64,000 nt of DNA from Citreicella sp. C3M06 (lineage in GTDB: Bacteria > Pseudomonadota > Alphaproteobacteria > Rhodobacterales > Rhodobacteraceae), in the NCBI RefSeq assembly GCF_018860705.1, contig NZ_JAHKQA010000007.1, positions 115,257-179,256 of the forward strand, written 5' to 3'. The notes under the pieces are model-generated. The model searched no databases. It was not told where the DNA came from and saw only the letters and a list, made by a program, of their open reading frames with translations. The position numbers and the translations under genes were made by a program. Below, in pieces: positions 10,330 to 19,112 of the stretch. Position 1 is the stretch's first letter; each line of letters starts with the position of its first letter.

Positions 10330-10536
10330 ATGCTGAGGGAAGACCCGCTGTTCCTTGTGATCGCGACGATCATGCTGATCGTCGTCGCGATCCTGCTGTT
10401 TGGCATCGGCAGCTTTGCCCGGGGCGGAGAGTTCAACAAGAAATACGCAAACAAGGCGATGCGCTGGCGCATCATCGCGCAATTCGTGGCGGTGGTGGCG
10501 ATCGTGATCTTCGTGCTGTTGCGCAGGGGAGGCTGA
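10330..10536 (+). CDS. Small twin-transmembrane (HIG1-like) protein
   Basis: A 68-residue inner-membrane protein with two hydrophobic helices (about 8-26 and 47-64) joined by a basic loop, RGGEFNKKYANKAMRWR. This matches the small twin-transmembrane/HIG1-type proteins common in alphaproteobacteria; in mitochondria HIG1 proteins bind cytochrome oxidase, but a bacterial role is unproven. The ATG at 10330 has GGGAGGAGA just upstream, better than an earlier in-frame start at 10279. The stop is three bases before the start of the adenosyltransferase gene, an arrangement widely shared in Rhodobacterales, so the two are certainly one transcript. Confidence 0.8.
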   Translation: MLREDPLFLVIATIMLIVVAILLFGIGSFARGGEFNKKYANKAMRWRIIAQFVAVVAIVIFVLLRRGG

Positions 10537-10539
10537 CCG

Positions 10540-11112
10540 ATGGTCGTTCTGAACAAGATCTACACCCGCACCGGAGACAAGGGCGAAACCGCGCTGGTAG
10601 ATGGTGCGCGGGTGCCGAAATACCACGCGCGCGTCGAGGCATATGGCACGGTTGACGAGCTGAACGCGGTGATCGGCATCACCCGGCTGCATTGCCCCCC
10701 CGACATGGACGCGGCGCTGTCGCGCATTCAGAACGATTTGTTTGATCTGGGGTCCGATCTTGGTCGTCCGGACATGGCGAAGGATGCCGAGTCCGAATAT
10801 CCGGTGCTGCGCATCGTCGCCGCACAGGTCGAGCGGCTTGAAGCCGAGATCGACGCGATGATCGCCCGGCTCGAACCGCTGCGCAGCTTCGTGCTGCCGG
10901 GCGGATCGGCGGCGGCGGCGCATCTGCACCAGTGCCGCACCGTGGGACGCCGGGCCGAGCGCCGCGCGGTGGAACTCGCCGCACAGGACGACGCCAACGA
11001 GCACGCGGTGAAATATCTCAACCGGCTGAGCGACTGGTTCTTCGTTGCCTCGCGGATTTGTAACGACGACGGCCGCGCCGACGTGTTGTGGGTTCCGGGG
11101 GCGAACCGCTGA
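10540..11112 (+). CDS. Cob(I)alamin adenosyltransferase, PduO type
   Basis: A 190-residue cytosolic enzyme that transfers the adenosyl group of ATP to cob(I)alamin (or the corrinoid precursor) to make coenzyme B12. Family motifs are YTRTGDKGET (ATP binding, residues 8-17), VEAYGTVDELN, FVLPGG, and RTVGRRAERR. The product is the cofactor for mutases of the ethylmalonyl-CoA pathway (ethylmalonyl- and methylmalonyl-CoA mutase), which fits the acyl-CoA dehydrogenase at 55.5 kb. GGGGAGG precedes the ATG. There is no cobalamin riboswitch visible upstream. It is the last gene of the small-membrane-protein/adenosyltransferase pair. Confidence 0.92.
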   Translation: MVVLNKIYTRTGDKGETALVDGARVPKYHARVEAYGTVDELNAVIGITRLHCPPDMDAALSRIQNDLFDLGSDLGRPDMAKDAESEYPVLRIVAAQVERLEAEIDAMIARLEPLRSFVLPGGSAAAAHLHQCRTVGRRAERRAVELAAQDDANEHAVKYLNRLSDWFFVASRICNDDGRADVLWVPGANR

Positions 11113-11221
11113 AAGCGGCGGGGCGTCCAGTGGACTGTCCGGCCCCCGCAATGGCGAGGCGCTGCGTCGGGCAGGGCCGCTAGCAGCCTGTCAGGGCGGG
11201 CGTCATCCGGACTGTGATCGG

Positions 11222-11626
11222 CTAGGGCCGAACCGGGCGCGCCTCGATCACCACGAAAGCCTGCGCCCAAGGGTGATCGTCGGTCAGGGTGACATGGACA
11301 ATGGCTTCGTGCCCCGGCGGGGTCATCTGCTCCAGCCGCTCTTGCGCCCAGCCGGTCAGTGCCATCACCGGCTGCCCGGTATCTAGGTTACTGACCGCCA
11401 TGTCCTTCCACGCGATGCCCATGCGCAGCCCGGTGCCAAGCGCCTTGGAACACGCTTCCTTGGCGGCCCAGCGTTTGGCGTAGGTTCCGGCCACGTCGGC
11501 GCGCCGCTCGGCCTTGCGCTGTTCGATATCGGTGAAGACGCGATTGCGAAACCGATCGCCGAACCGGTCGAGCGTTCCGGCGATGCGGTCGATATTGGCC
11601 AGATCGGTGCCGATCCCGAGGATCAT
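11222..11626 (-). CDS. acpS: Holo-[acyl-carrier-protein] synthase
   Basis: AcpS (134 residues) transfers the 4'-phosphopantetheine arm from CoA to the serine of acyl carrier protein. The Mg2+/CoA site is visible as [12 protein letters not shown] at the N terminus and [15 protein letters not shown] in the middle. Its ATG overlaps the pdxJ stop by four bases (ATGA), so the two are translationally coupled. In many alphaproteobacteria pdxJ-acpS is followed by lepB-rnc-era; here that second half lies at 46.7-50.4 kb. No clear terminator follows. Confidence 0.93.
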   Translation of the reverse strand: MILGIGTDLANIDRIAGTLDRFGDRFRNRVFTDIEQRKAERRADVAGTYAKRWAAKEACSKALGTGLRMGIAWKDMAVSNLDTGQPVMALTGWAQERLEQMTPPGHEAIVHVTLTDDHPWAQAFVVIEARPVRP

Positions 11627-12387
11627 TGTGCGGGCAGCCCGCGCGCCTCGTCCATCAGGCGGCGCATCTCGGTGATGGCCGGGGCGAGGCCCTTGAACAG
11701 CGCCTCGGCGATCAGGAAATGGCCGATGTTGAGCTCCATCACCTCGGGGAATGCCGCAATCGGCTGCACCGTCTCGTAGGTCAGCCCATGCCCGGCGTGC
11801 ACCTCGAGCCCGAGCGAATGGGCATAGGCGGTCATCTCGCGCAGGCGCGCAAGTTCCTCGTCGCGTTCGGCGAGGCGGCCCTCGGCATGCAGATCGCAGT
11901 AATGCCCGGTGTGCAATTCGACCACCTGCGCCCCGATGCGGGCCGAGGCCGTCACCTGCGCCTCGTCAGCGCCGATGAACATCGACACCCGGCAGCCGGC
12001 CTCGCGCAATGGGGCGATGAACGCCGCCAGCCGGTTGTCATCGCGGGCAACGTCCAGCCCGCCCTCGGTGGTGCGCTCTTCGCGCTTTTCGGGCACGATG
12101 CAGACGGCGTGTGGCTTGTGGCGCAGGGCGATGGCCTGCATTTCGCCGGTTGCGGCCATCTCGAAATTCAGCGGCAGCGTGAGGGTTTCCATCAGCCCGT
12201 CGATATCCGCATCCGAGATGTGGCGGCGGTCTTCGCGCAGATGGGCGGTGATGCCGTCGGCGCCCGCCTCTTGCGCAAGCTTTGCCGCGCGCAGCGGGCA
12301 GGGATAGGCGCTGCCACGGGCGTTGCGCACGGTGGCGACGTGGTCGATGTTGACGCCAAGCCTCAGGCGTCCGGCGAAATCGGTCAT
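11623..12387 (-). CDS. pdxJ: Pyridoxine 5'-phosphate synthase
   Basis: PdxJ (254 residues) condenses 1-deoxyxylulose 5-phosphate with 3-amino-2-oxopropyl phosphate to give pyridoxine 5'-phosphate, the last ring-forming step of the DXP-dependent vitamin B6 pathway. It is a TIM barrel; [17 protein letters not shown] at the N terminus, [12 protein letters not shown] and the ELHTGHYCD segment are diagnostic. It is the first gene of the pdxJ-acpS pair and diverges from cydD. Confidence 0.95.
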   Translation of the reverse strand: MTDFAGRLRLGVNIDHVATVRNARGSAYPCPLRAAKLAQEAGADGITAHLREDRRHISDADIDGLMETLTLPLNFEMAATGEMQAIALRHKPHAVCIVPEKREERTTEGGLDVARDDNRLAAFIAPLREAGCRVSMFIGADEAQVTASARIGAQVVELHTGHYCDLHAEGRLAERDEELARLREMTAYAHSLGLEVHAGHGLTYETVQPIAAFPEVMELNIGHFLIAEALFKGLAPAITEMRRLMDEARGLPAQ

Positions 12388-12433
12388 TCTTACGGTCTCC
12401 GCAGGTCTGCGCGGCGAACCCTAGCGGCGAAGC

Positions 12434-14185
12434 GTGCCAGAGAAAACCGGTTTCACGCGGGGGTGCGGCACCATGGCGATTTGCGCGCGGCGTGTGCCGC
12501 GGGCTAAGACCGGAGCAAAGAACGCGCGTACGGGGACTGCCTTGGCCAGAACATCATCGCCGGACCGCCTGCTGACGGCAGAGGCGCAAACGGGTTTGTC
12601 GCGCGCGGCGCGGCTGTCGGCGCTGGCCGCGGCGTTGTGGCCGCTGCAGGCGCTGGCGCTGGCCATCGGCATCGGCGGCTGGGTGTCGGGTGCTGGCGCT
12701 GGGCACACGCTCGCCTGCGCGGCGGCGTTCGCGGGGCTGGGGCTGCTCCGGGCGCTGATCGACCGGCTGGCGGCGCGGCTTGCCTTTCGCACCGCCGATG
12801 GTGTCATCCACAGCCTGCGCGCCGATCTGCTCGGCCGTGAATCGCTGCGCCCCGGCGGCGCGTCCTCGGCGGCGCTGGCGGCGATGCTGACGGAAAAGCT
12901 TGCGCTTCTGGGGCCGTGGATCACCCGTTATCGCCCCGCCATGGCGCGCTGCCAGCTGGTGCCGCCGGTGATTCTTGCGCTGGCTTTCTGGCAAAGCTGG
13001 GCGGTGGGGGTGATCCTTCTGGTGAGCGGCCCGCTGATCCCGCTGTTCATGGCGCTGGTCGGCATCGCCGCGAAAAGCGCCAGCGAAAAGCAGATGGTCG
13101 AGATTGGCGCGATGAACACGCTGCTGATCGATCGCATCGCCGCCTTGCCTGACATCCTGCTGCTCAACGCCGCAGAGGCCTCGCGCGCCGCGTTCGAGGC
13201 ACGGGCCGAGGGGCTGCGCATCCGCACCATGGGGGTGTTGCGCGTTGCCTTTCTCAGCTCGACGATGCTCGAGTTGTTTTCGGCGCTTGGGGTGGCGCTG
13301 GTGGCGGTTTACGTTGGCTTTACCCTGCTCGGAGAGTTGAGCTTTGGCGCTTGGGGGCAGGGGCTGACCCTGACACAGGGCGTGTTCCTGCTGCTGCTCG
13401 CCCCGGAGTATTTCCAGCCGCTGCGCGATCTGGCCGCCGCATGGCACGACAAGGCCGCTGCCGAGGCGGTGGCCGATGAACTTGACGCGCTGGCGCAGGA
13501 TGACACCGCGCCGGTGCTGGGGCAGGGCGCGCGCTCTGCGCCGCTGGGCGGGCCTGCGTCGGTGGCATTGCAGGGCGTGACGGTGCGGCGTGGCGCGGTG
13601 CTGACGCTGCCGGATATCGACATCGCGGCGGGAAGCAGCGTCGCGCTTTGGGGGCCAAGCGGGGTGGGCAAATCCACCGCGCTCGATCTGTTTGCAGGGC
13701 TGCTGACCCCGGACAGCGGCGCGGTGGCGGTCGCCGGTCAGCCGTTGTGCGATGATACCGCCGACGCATGGCGCGCCCGGATCGCCTATGTGCCGCAGGC
13801 GGTGCATGTGCCCGACATGACGCTGCGCCGGTTTCTCGATCCGCACCAGACGGGCGCGGATCTGGGCACGGCGCTGCGGCTGGCCCGCGCGGGCGGCATC
13901 GTCGAGGCGCTGCCCGAAGCGCTGGACACCGTGCTGGGCGAAACCGGCGCGGGCGTCTCCGGCGGCGAGGCGCGCCGGCTGCTGATCGCCCGCGCCTTTC
14001 TGACCGGCGCAGACGTGATCCTTGCCGACGAGCCGACCGCCGATCTCGATGCAACCAATGGCGCTGCAATCATCGCGGCGCTGGTGGAACTTGCGGCGCA
14101 GGGGCGCACCGTCATCGTCGCCACCCACGACCCGGCGCTGGCCGAAGCAATGGGGCGGGTGATCCGCTTTGGAGAGGACGCATGA
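12434..14185 (+). CDS. cydD: ABC exporter CydD (thiol export, cytochrome bd assembly)
   Basis: CydD pairs with CydC to form a heterodimeric inner-membrane ABC transporter that exports cysteine and glutathione and is needed to assemble cytochrome bd. About six membrane helices occupy the first half. The ATPase domain has Walker A GPSGVGKST, signature VSGGEARR and Walker B DVILADEP. The start is uncertain: GTG 12434, ATG 12473 or TTG 12542 all precede the conserved part, none with a strong Shine-Dalgarno; the last gives about 547 residues, near the usual size. The stop overlaps the cydC start (ATGA). It heads the run cydD-cydC-cydA-cydB-cydX. Confidence 0.9.
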   Translation: MPEKTGFTRGCGTMAICARRVPRAKTGAKNARTGTALARTSSPDRLLTAEAQTGLSRAARLSALAAALWPLQALALAIGIGGWVSGAGAGHTLACAAAFAGLGLLRALIDRLAARLAFRTADGVIHSLRADLLGRESLRPGGASSAALAAMLTEKLALLGPWITRYRPAMARCQLVPPVILALAFWQSWAVGVILLVSGPLIPLFMALVGIAAKSASEKQMVEIGAMNTLLIDRIAALPDILLLNAAEASRAAFEARAEGLRIRTMGVLRVAFLSSTMLELFSALGVALVAVYVGFTLLGELSFGAWGQGLTLTQGVFLLLLAPEYFQPLRDLAAAWHDKAAAEAVADELDALAQDDTAPVLGQGARSAPLGGPASVALQGVTVRRGAVLTLPDIDIAAGSSVALWGPSGVGKSTALDLFAGLLTPDSGAVAVAGQPLCDDTADAWRARIAYVPQAVHVPDMTLRRFLDPHQTGADLGTALRLARAGGIVEALPEALDTVLGETGAGVSGGEARRLLIARAFLTGADVILADEPTADLDATNGAAIIAALVELAAQGRTVIVATHDPALAEAMGRVIRFGEDA

Positions 14186-15843
14186 GGCAGCTCTGGCAGG
14201 TTCTGAGATTGCTCTGGAAGGCCGAACCATGGGCGATGTGGCGCGGGGCGGCGCTTGCCGTGGCGGTGCTGGGGATGGGCGCGGCGCTGCTGGGCCTGTC
14301 GGGCTGGTTCATCACCGCGACCGGTATCGCCGGGGTGGCTGTGGGCATCGCCTTCGATGTGTTCCGGCCCTCGGCGGGGGTGCGGTTTCTGGCGCTGGGC
14401 CGGGCGGGGGCGCGCTATGGCGAACGCCTATTGACACATGACGCGACGCTGCGGGCGCTGGCGCGGCTGCGGGTGACGCTGCTGGCGCGGCTCGAAGGTT
14501 ACGCGATGCCGGACCTGCGGCGCCTGCGCGGCGCGGCGGCGCTGACCCGGATCACCGCGGATGTGGATGCGCTGGATGGCGTGGTGCTGCGGCTGGCGCT
14601 GCCGGTCGCGGCGGCGCTGATCACCCATGCGGGGGCGTTCGTGGCGTTGTGGGCGCTGACCTCGCACGCCATCGCCGCGTCGGTTGCGCTGGGCTATCTG
14701 ATCGGCGGCGGGGTGGTGCTCTGGCGTGTCGGGCGCGCCACTCTCGACCCGTCGAGCCGCGCCGAGACGGCGATGCAGGCGCTGCGGCAGGGGGCGATCG
14801 GCCTGTTTCGCGGACGGCGCGAGGCGATCCTGCAAGGCACCTTGCCACGCTGGCGCGCCGGGCTGGATGCGACCGAGGCCGAGGCCCGCGCCGCAATGGA
14901 TCGGCTCGATGCCATCGATACCGGGGCGGGGATGATCCTGAGCGCCATCGTCGCGCTGGTCACCGCCAGCGCCTTTGCGCTGGCCGGGCTGCTGGTGGCG
15001 CGCGACGCGCTTGATCCGGCGCTGGCGGCGATTGGCGTTTTTGTCGCGCTGGCGTTGGCGGAAACGCTGGTGCCCCTGCGCCGGGGCATGGCCGAGATTG
15101 GCCGGATGCGCGACGCCGCCGCCCGTGTCATGGCCGAGCCTGCGCCCCATGCCTTGCCACAGCGCAGCAGCCCGGCGTTGCCCGCCGTTCCGGGCGCGGT
15201 GCTTGAGGTGCGCAACCTGTCGCTGGCACGGCCCGGCTGGACGCGGCTGTTGCTGCACGATCTGTCATTCCACGTCATGCCGGGCGAAACGCTGGCGCTG
15301 CGCGGCGAAAGCGGCGTGGGCAAGTCGACGCTTTTCGATGTGCTGGCCGGGCTGGCACCGGCCACGGCGGGCGAGGCGCTGCTGCTGGGCACGCCAGTCG
15401 AAAGCCACGGCGCGCTGCGCGACACCCTGCTGCTGGTGCCGCAACGCGCGGCGCTGCTGTCGGGGACGATATTCGAAAACCTCGCGCTGGCCGCGCCCGG
15501 CCTGAGCGAAGATGCCGCATGGGCTGCGCTGCGCGCCGTGGCGCTGGGCGATGACATCGCGGCGCGCGGTGGCCTTGGCGCGGTTCTGGGCGAAGGCGGC
15601 GCCGGGCTTTCGGGCGGTCAGGCCCGGCGGCTGGTTCTGGCCCGCGCGATCCTGCGCCGCCCCGCACTGCTTTTGCTGGACGAACCGACCGAAGGGCTCG
15701 ACGGGGCGACAGCGCGCCAAGTCCTTGCCGGAATTCGAGACTTTTTGCCGCAGGCCGCCATTGTCACCGCGTCACACCGGCTGGCAGAGCTGGAAACAGC
15801 CGATCATGTGCTTTCGCTGGAAAGCTACATTCACGTTTCCTGA
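14182..15843 (+). CDS. cydC: ABC exporter CydC (thiol export, cytochrome bd assembly)
   Basis: The partner half-transporter of CydD, 553 residues from the ATG at 14182 that overlaps the cydD stop. The membrane half starts with a hydrophobic GAALLGLSGWFITATGIAG helix. The ATPase half has Walker A GESGVGKST, signature LSGGQARR and Walker B LLLLDEP. Both ATPase halves appear intact, so the heterodimer should have two working sites. The gene ends five bases before a perfect FNR-type box, from which cydA is probably started separately; read-through from cydDC is also possible since no terminator is seen. Confidence 0.92.
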   Translation: MRQLWQVLRLLWKAEPWAMWRGAALAVAVLGMGAALLGLSGWFITATGIAGVAVGIAFDVFRPSAGVRFLALGRAGARYGERLLTHDATLRALARLRVTLLARLEGYAMPDLRRLRGAAALTRITADVDALDGVVLRLALPVAAALITHAGAFVALWALTSHAIAASVALGYLIGGGVVLWRVGRATLDPSSRAETAMQALRQGAIGLFRGRREAILQGTLPRWRAGLDATEAEARAAMDRLDAIDTGAGMILSAIVALVTASAFALAGLLVARDALDPALAAIGVFVALALAETLVPLRRGMAEIGRMRDAAARVMAEPAPHALPQRSSPALPAVPGAVLEVRNLSLARPGWTRLLLHDLSFHVMPGETLALRGESGVGKSTLFDVLAGLAPATAGEALLLGTPVESHGALRDTLLLVPQRAALLSGTIFENLALAAPGLSEDAAWAALRAVALGDDIAARGGLGAVLGEGGAGLSGGQARRLVLARAILRRPALLLLDEPTEGLDGATARQVLAGIRDFLPQAAIVTASHRLAELETADHVLSLESYIHVS

Positions 15844-15848
15844 TGGCC

Positions 15849-15862
15849 TTGATGCAGATCAA
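15849..15862 (+). promoter_or_regulatory. FNR/FnrL-type binding site upstream of cydABX
   Basis: TTGAT-GCAG-ATCAA is an exact match to the FNR/FnrL consensus (TTGAT-N4-ATCAA). It begins five bases after the cydC stop and lies about 129 bases before the cydA ATG, within the 147-base gap. A low-oxygen activator binding here would raise expression of the high-affinity cytochrome bd oxidase. Confidence 0.8.
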
Positions 15863-15990
15863 TCCGCATCCCGGCCGACCGGTCTAGCAGAGGCTCAAAT
15901 CTGACTCTGCGCCGCAGCAATCGGCGTGAAGCTCAGGAAGACGTTCCGCGGCACAGCACTGCGCGCCTGCCGCAAGCAAGGAGACCTGAT

Positions 15991-17589
15991 ATGGATTTCG
16001 ATCTCGTAGAGTTGTCGCGACTGCAATTCGCGATGACCGCGATGTACCACTTTCTTTTCGTACCGCTGACGCTGGGCCTGTCGATCCTCGTCGCGATCAT
16101 GGAGACGGTCTACGTCATGACTAACCGCCCGATCTGGCGGCAGATGACCAAGTTCTGGGGCACATTGTTCGGCATCAACTTCGTGCTGGGCGTGGCCACG
16201 GGCCTCACCATGGAATTCCAGTTCGGCATGAACTGGTCGTATTATTCGCACTATGTCGGCGACATCTTCGGCGCGCCGCTGGCCATCGAGGGGCTGATGG
16301 CGTTCTTCCTCGAAGCGACCTTTGTGGGGCTGTTCTTCTTCGGCTGGGAAAAGCTGAGCAAGGTGCAGCACATGGTCGTGGCATGGCTGGTCGCCATCGG
16401 GTCGAATTTTTCGGCGCTGTGGATCCTGATCGCCAACGGCTGGATGCAGAACCCGGTGGGCGCAGAGTTCAACCCCGACACCATGCGGATGGAGATGACC
16501 AGCTTCTTCGAGGTGATGTTCAACGAGGTCGCGCAGGCGAAATTCGTGCACACGGTATCGGCGGGCTATGTCACCGCCTCGGTCTTCGTGCTCGGGGTGT
16601 CGGCGTGGTATCTGCTCAAGGGGCGGCATATCGAACTGGCGCGCCGCTCGATCGCGGTGGCCTCGGCCTTCGGCCTTGCGGCATCGCTGTCGGTTGTCGT
16701 GCTGGGGGATGAATCGGGCTATTCCGCCTCGCATACCCAGAAGATGAAGCTCGCCGCCATCGAGGCGATGTGGGAAACCCATCCCGCGCCTGCGCCCTTT
16801 ACCGCTATCGGCTTTCCCGACAAAGAGGCGCGGGAAACCCATTACGCCATCGAGATCCCGTGGGCGATGGGCCTGATCGGCACCCGCTCGCTCGATACCG
16901 TGATTCCGGGCATCAACGATCTGGTGGCCGAGGCTGAAGACAAGGTCCGCTCGGGCATCATCGCCTATGACGCGCTGATGCAGATCCGCGCCGACCGCAC
17001 CGGGGTGTCGCCCGAGATCCGCGCGACATTCGAAGAGCACAGCGGCGATCTGGGCTTTGCCTTCCTGCTCAAGCGCTATGTCGACGATCCGCGCGATGCC
17101 AGCGAAGAACAGATCGTCATGGCGGCGAACGATACCATTCCGGGCGTCGCCCCGCTGTTCTGGGCGTTCCGCCTCATGGTGGGCCTTGGATTCTCGTTCA
17201 TCGCAGTGATGCTGTATTTCTTCGTCACCGCCAATTTCCGCACCATGCAGTTCCCGCGCTGGTCGCTGCGGCTGGCGGTTGCGGTCATTCCCGCCCCGTG
17301 GATCGCCGCCGAGCTGGGCTGGTTCGTCGCCGAATACGGCCGCCAGCCATGGACGGTTGATGGCGTGCTGCCGACGGCACTGTCGGTCAGCCACCTGAGC
17401 ATCGCCGACCTGCTGATCACGCTTGCGGGCTTTGTCATCTTTTACACGGTGCTGTTCATCATCGAGATGGGGCTGATGCTCAAATACATCCGCAAAGGCC
17501 CCTACATGGACGTCGCCGAAACCGACGCGTGGAACGCGCGCCATGAAGCGCGGCTGCGTGCCCCCCTTGCGACAACTCCCGCGGAGTAA
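15991..17589 (+). CDS. cydA: Cytochrome bd ubiquinol oxidase subunit I
   Basis: CydA (532 residues) carries the three hemes (b558, b595, d) and the quinol site of the cytochrome bd oxidase, which reduces oxygen to water at high affinity. The N-terminal MTAMYHFLFVPLTLG holds the heme b595 His. The periplasmic Q-loop is present with QKMKLAAIEAMWETHPAPA, close to the E. coli form, and GWFVAEYGRQPW is the conserved late motif. The ATG is preceded by AAGGAGA. cydB begins five bases after its stop. Confidence 0.97.
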   Translation: MDFDLVELSRLQFAMTAMYHFLFVPLTLGLSILVAIMETVYVMTNRPIWRQMTKFWGTLFGINFVLGVATGLTMEFQFGMNWSYYSHYVGDIFGAPLAIEGLMAFFLEATFVGLFFFGWEKLSKVQHMVVAWLVAIGSNFSALWILIANGWMQNPVGAEFNPDTMRMEMTSFFEVMFNEVAQAKFVHTVSAGYVTASVFVLGVSAWYLLKGRHIELARRSIAVASAFGLAASLSVVVLGDESGYSASHTQKMKLAAIEAMWETHPAPAPFTAIGFPDKEARETHYAIEIPWAMGLIGTRSLDTVIPGINDLVAEAEDKVRSGIIAYDALMQIRADRTGVSPEIRATFEEHSGDLGFAFLLKRYVDDPRDASEEQIVMAANDTIPGVAPLFWAFRLMVGLGFSFIAVMLYFFVTANFRTMQFPRWSLRLAVAVIPAPWIAAELGWFVAEYGRQPWTVDGVLPTALSVSHLSIADLLITLAGFVIFYTVLFIIEMGLMLKYIRKGPYMDVAETDAWNARHEARLRAPLATTPAE

Positions 17590-17594
17590 ATCAA

Positions 17595-18758
17595 ATGATC
17601 CTTCATGACTTTGTAAGCTACGAACTGCTGCGGGTGATCTGGTGGGCACTGCTGGGCGTGCTGCTGATCGGCTTTGCCATCACCGACGGCTTTGATCTTG
17701 GTACCGGGGCGCTGCTACCCTTCGTGGCCAAGACCGATCTGGAACGGCGGGTGGTGATCAACACCGTCGGCCCGGTCTGGGAAGGCAATCAGGTGTGGTT
17801 CATCCTTGGCGGCGGGGCGATCTTTGCCGCGTGGCCCCCGCTGTATGCCGTCAGCTTTTCGGGTTTCTACCTTGCGATGTTCGCGGTGCTGGCGTCGCTG
17901 ATCCTGCGGCCCGTTGGGTTCAAGTACCGGTCCAAGCGGCCGTCGGCGCGCTGGCGCAGCAACTGGGACTGGGCGCTGTTCGTCGGCGGCGCCGCGCCGG
18001 CGCTGCTGTTCGGCGTGGCGGTGGGCAACGTGCTCCTTGGGGTGCCGTTCCATTTCACCGAAGACCTGATGCCGATGTATGACGGCAGCTTTGCGACCAA
18101 GTTCCTTGGGTTGCTGCGGCCCTTCGCGATCCTGTCGGGCGTTGTGTCGCTGTCGATGTTGGTGATGCATGGCGCGGCGTGGCTGACGCTGAAGACCGAA
18201 GGCATGGTGCAGCTGCGCGCGCGCGGCATCGGCATCGTCGCAGGGATCGTTGCCGCGGGGGCCTATGCGCTGGCAGGGCTGTGGCTGGGATTTGGCGTCG
18301 ATGGCTTTCAGATCGTCGGCGAGGTGATCACCGACGGGCCGTCCAACCCGCTATTCTCAACCGTCGCGCACGGGGGCAGCTGGCTGGCCTCCTACGCCGA
18401 CCGCCCGTGGATCGCCATCGCTCCGATCATGGGCTTTGCCGGCATCGCGCTGGCGGTGAACGGGCTGCGTGAGGGGCATGAGGTCTCGACCCTGCTGTGG
18501 TCGAAGCTGGCCATCACCGGCATCATCGCCAGCGTTGGTCTGACCATGTTTCCGTTCATCCTGCCCTCGACGGTCGATCCGTCCAGCTCGCTGACCGTCT
18601 GGGACAGCTCGTCGTCGCATCTGACCCTGTTCGTGATGCTGGTGGCCGCCGTGATCTTTGTGCCGTTGATCGTGATGTACACGGCGTGGGTCTACAAGGT
18701 GCTGTGGGGCAAGGTCACCGAAGACGACGTCACCAGCAATTCCGACAGCGTTTACTAA
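17595..18758 (+). CDS. cydB: Cytochrome bd ubiquinol oxidase subunit II
   Basis: CydB (387 residues, eight to nine predicted helices) is the pseudo-symmetric partner of CydA and stabilises the heme pocket and oxygen/proton channels. The family signature near the N terminus, AITDGFDLGTGALLPF, then GPVWEGNQVWFILGGG, is intact. It sits between cydA (5-base gap) and the tiny cydX (12-base gap) in one transcription unit. Confidence 0.97.
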   Translation: MILHDFVSYELLRVIWWALLGVLLIGFAITDGFDLGTGALLPFVAKTDLERRVVINTVGPVWEGNQVWFILGGGAIFAAWPPLYAVSFSGFYLAMFAVLASLILRPVGFKYRSKRPSARWRSNWDWALFVGGAAPALLFGVAVGNVLLGVPFHFTEDLMPMYDGSFATKFLGLLRPFAILSGVVSLSMLVMHGAAWLTLKTEGMVQLRARGIGIVAGIVAAGAYALAGLWLGFGVDGFQIVGEVITDGPSNPLFSTVAHGGSWLASYADRPWIAIAPIMGFAGIALAVNGLREGHEVSTLLWSKLAITGIIASVGLTMFPFILPSTVDPSSSLTVWDSSSSHLTLFVMLVAAVIFVPLIVMYTAWVYKVLWGKVTEDDVTSNSDSVY

Positions 18759-18770
18759 GGAGAGTCCCTG

Positions 18771-18908
18771 ATGTGGTATTTTGCCTGGATCCTCGGCCTG
18801 CCGCTGGCCGCCCTGTTCGCGGTTCTGAACGCCATGTGGCTTGAGCTGCGCGCCGATGCCAACCTTGTCGAAGACGCTGATCGCCTGCGCGGCGAGCAGG
18901 GCCGCTGA
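18771..18908 (+). CDS. cydX: Cytochrome bd small subunit CydX
   Basis: A 45-codon frame that automated gene calling often misses. It begins MWYFAWILGLPLAALFAVL, the CydX/YbgT signature (single helix with the W-Y-F-A-W-x-L-G start), and ends in a charged tail. CydX is a membrane subunit that stabilises the hemes of cytochrome bd. The ATG at 18771 has GGAGA eight bases ahead, directly following the cydB stop. A terminator hairpin begins about ten bases after its TGA, so it is the last gene of the cyd operon. Confidence 0.93.
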   Translation: MWYFAWILGLPLAALFAVLNAMWLELRADANLVEDADRLRGEQGR

Positions 18909-18918
18909 AGCCTCCCCC

Positions 18919-18945
18919 CCCCCGGCCGCCTTGCGCGGCTGGGGG
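18919..18945 (+). terminator. Terminator of the cyd operon
   Basis: A strong GC stem of eleven pairs (left arm with CCCCGGCCGC, right arm with GCGGCTGGGG, one G-T pair) and a five-base loop lies just after the cydX stop. The T-run after it is short (ATCTTGT). Confidence 0.65.
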
Positions 18946-19112
18946 ATCTTGTCGAAGCTCACTCTGAATATCGGGCCCCGAGATCGGGGAAAGCGGCCTC
19001 GACTTGCGCAGATGACGTGAATGTCAGCGGATTTTTAACATAATCGTCATAGTTGATTTACGAGAGTTGCATATCTTTAGACGATGGTACCCAGAACGTG
19101 CGCGTTTCAAGA

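Noticed and set aside
11113..11221. Terminator after the cobalamin adenosyltransferase
   Set aside because: GCGGGGC and GCCCCCGC could pair around GTCCAGTGGAC, but the stem is imperfect and no T-run follows.
15895..17649. A 584-codon minus-strand frame opposite cydA
   Set aside because: cydA is unmistakable on the plus strand and has a ribosome site.
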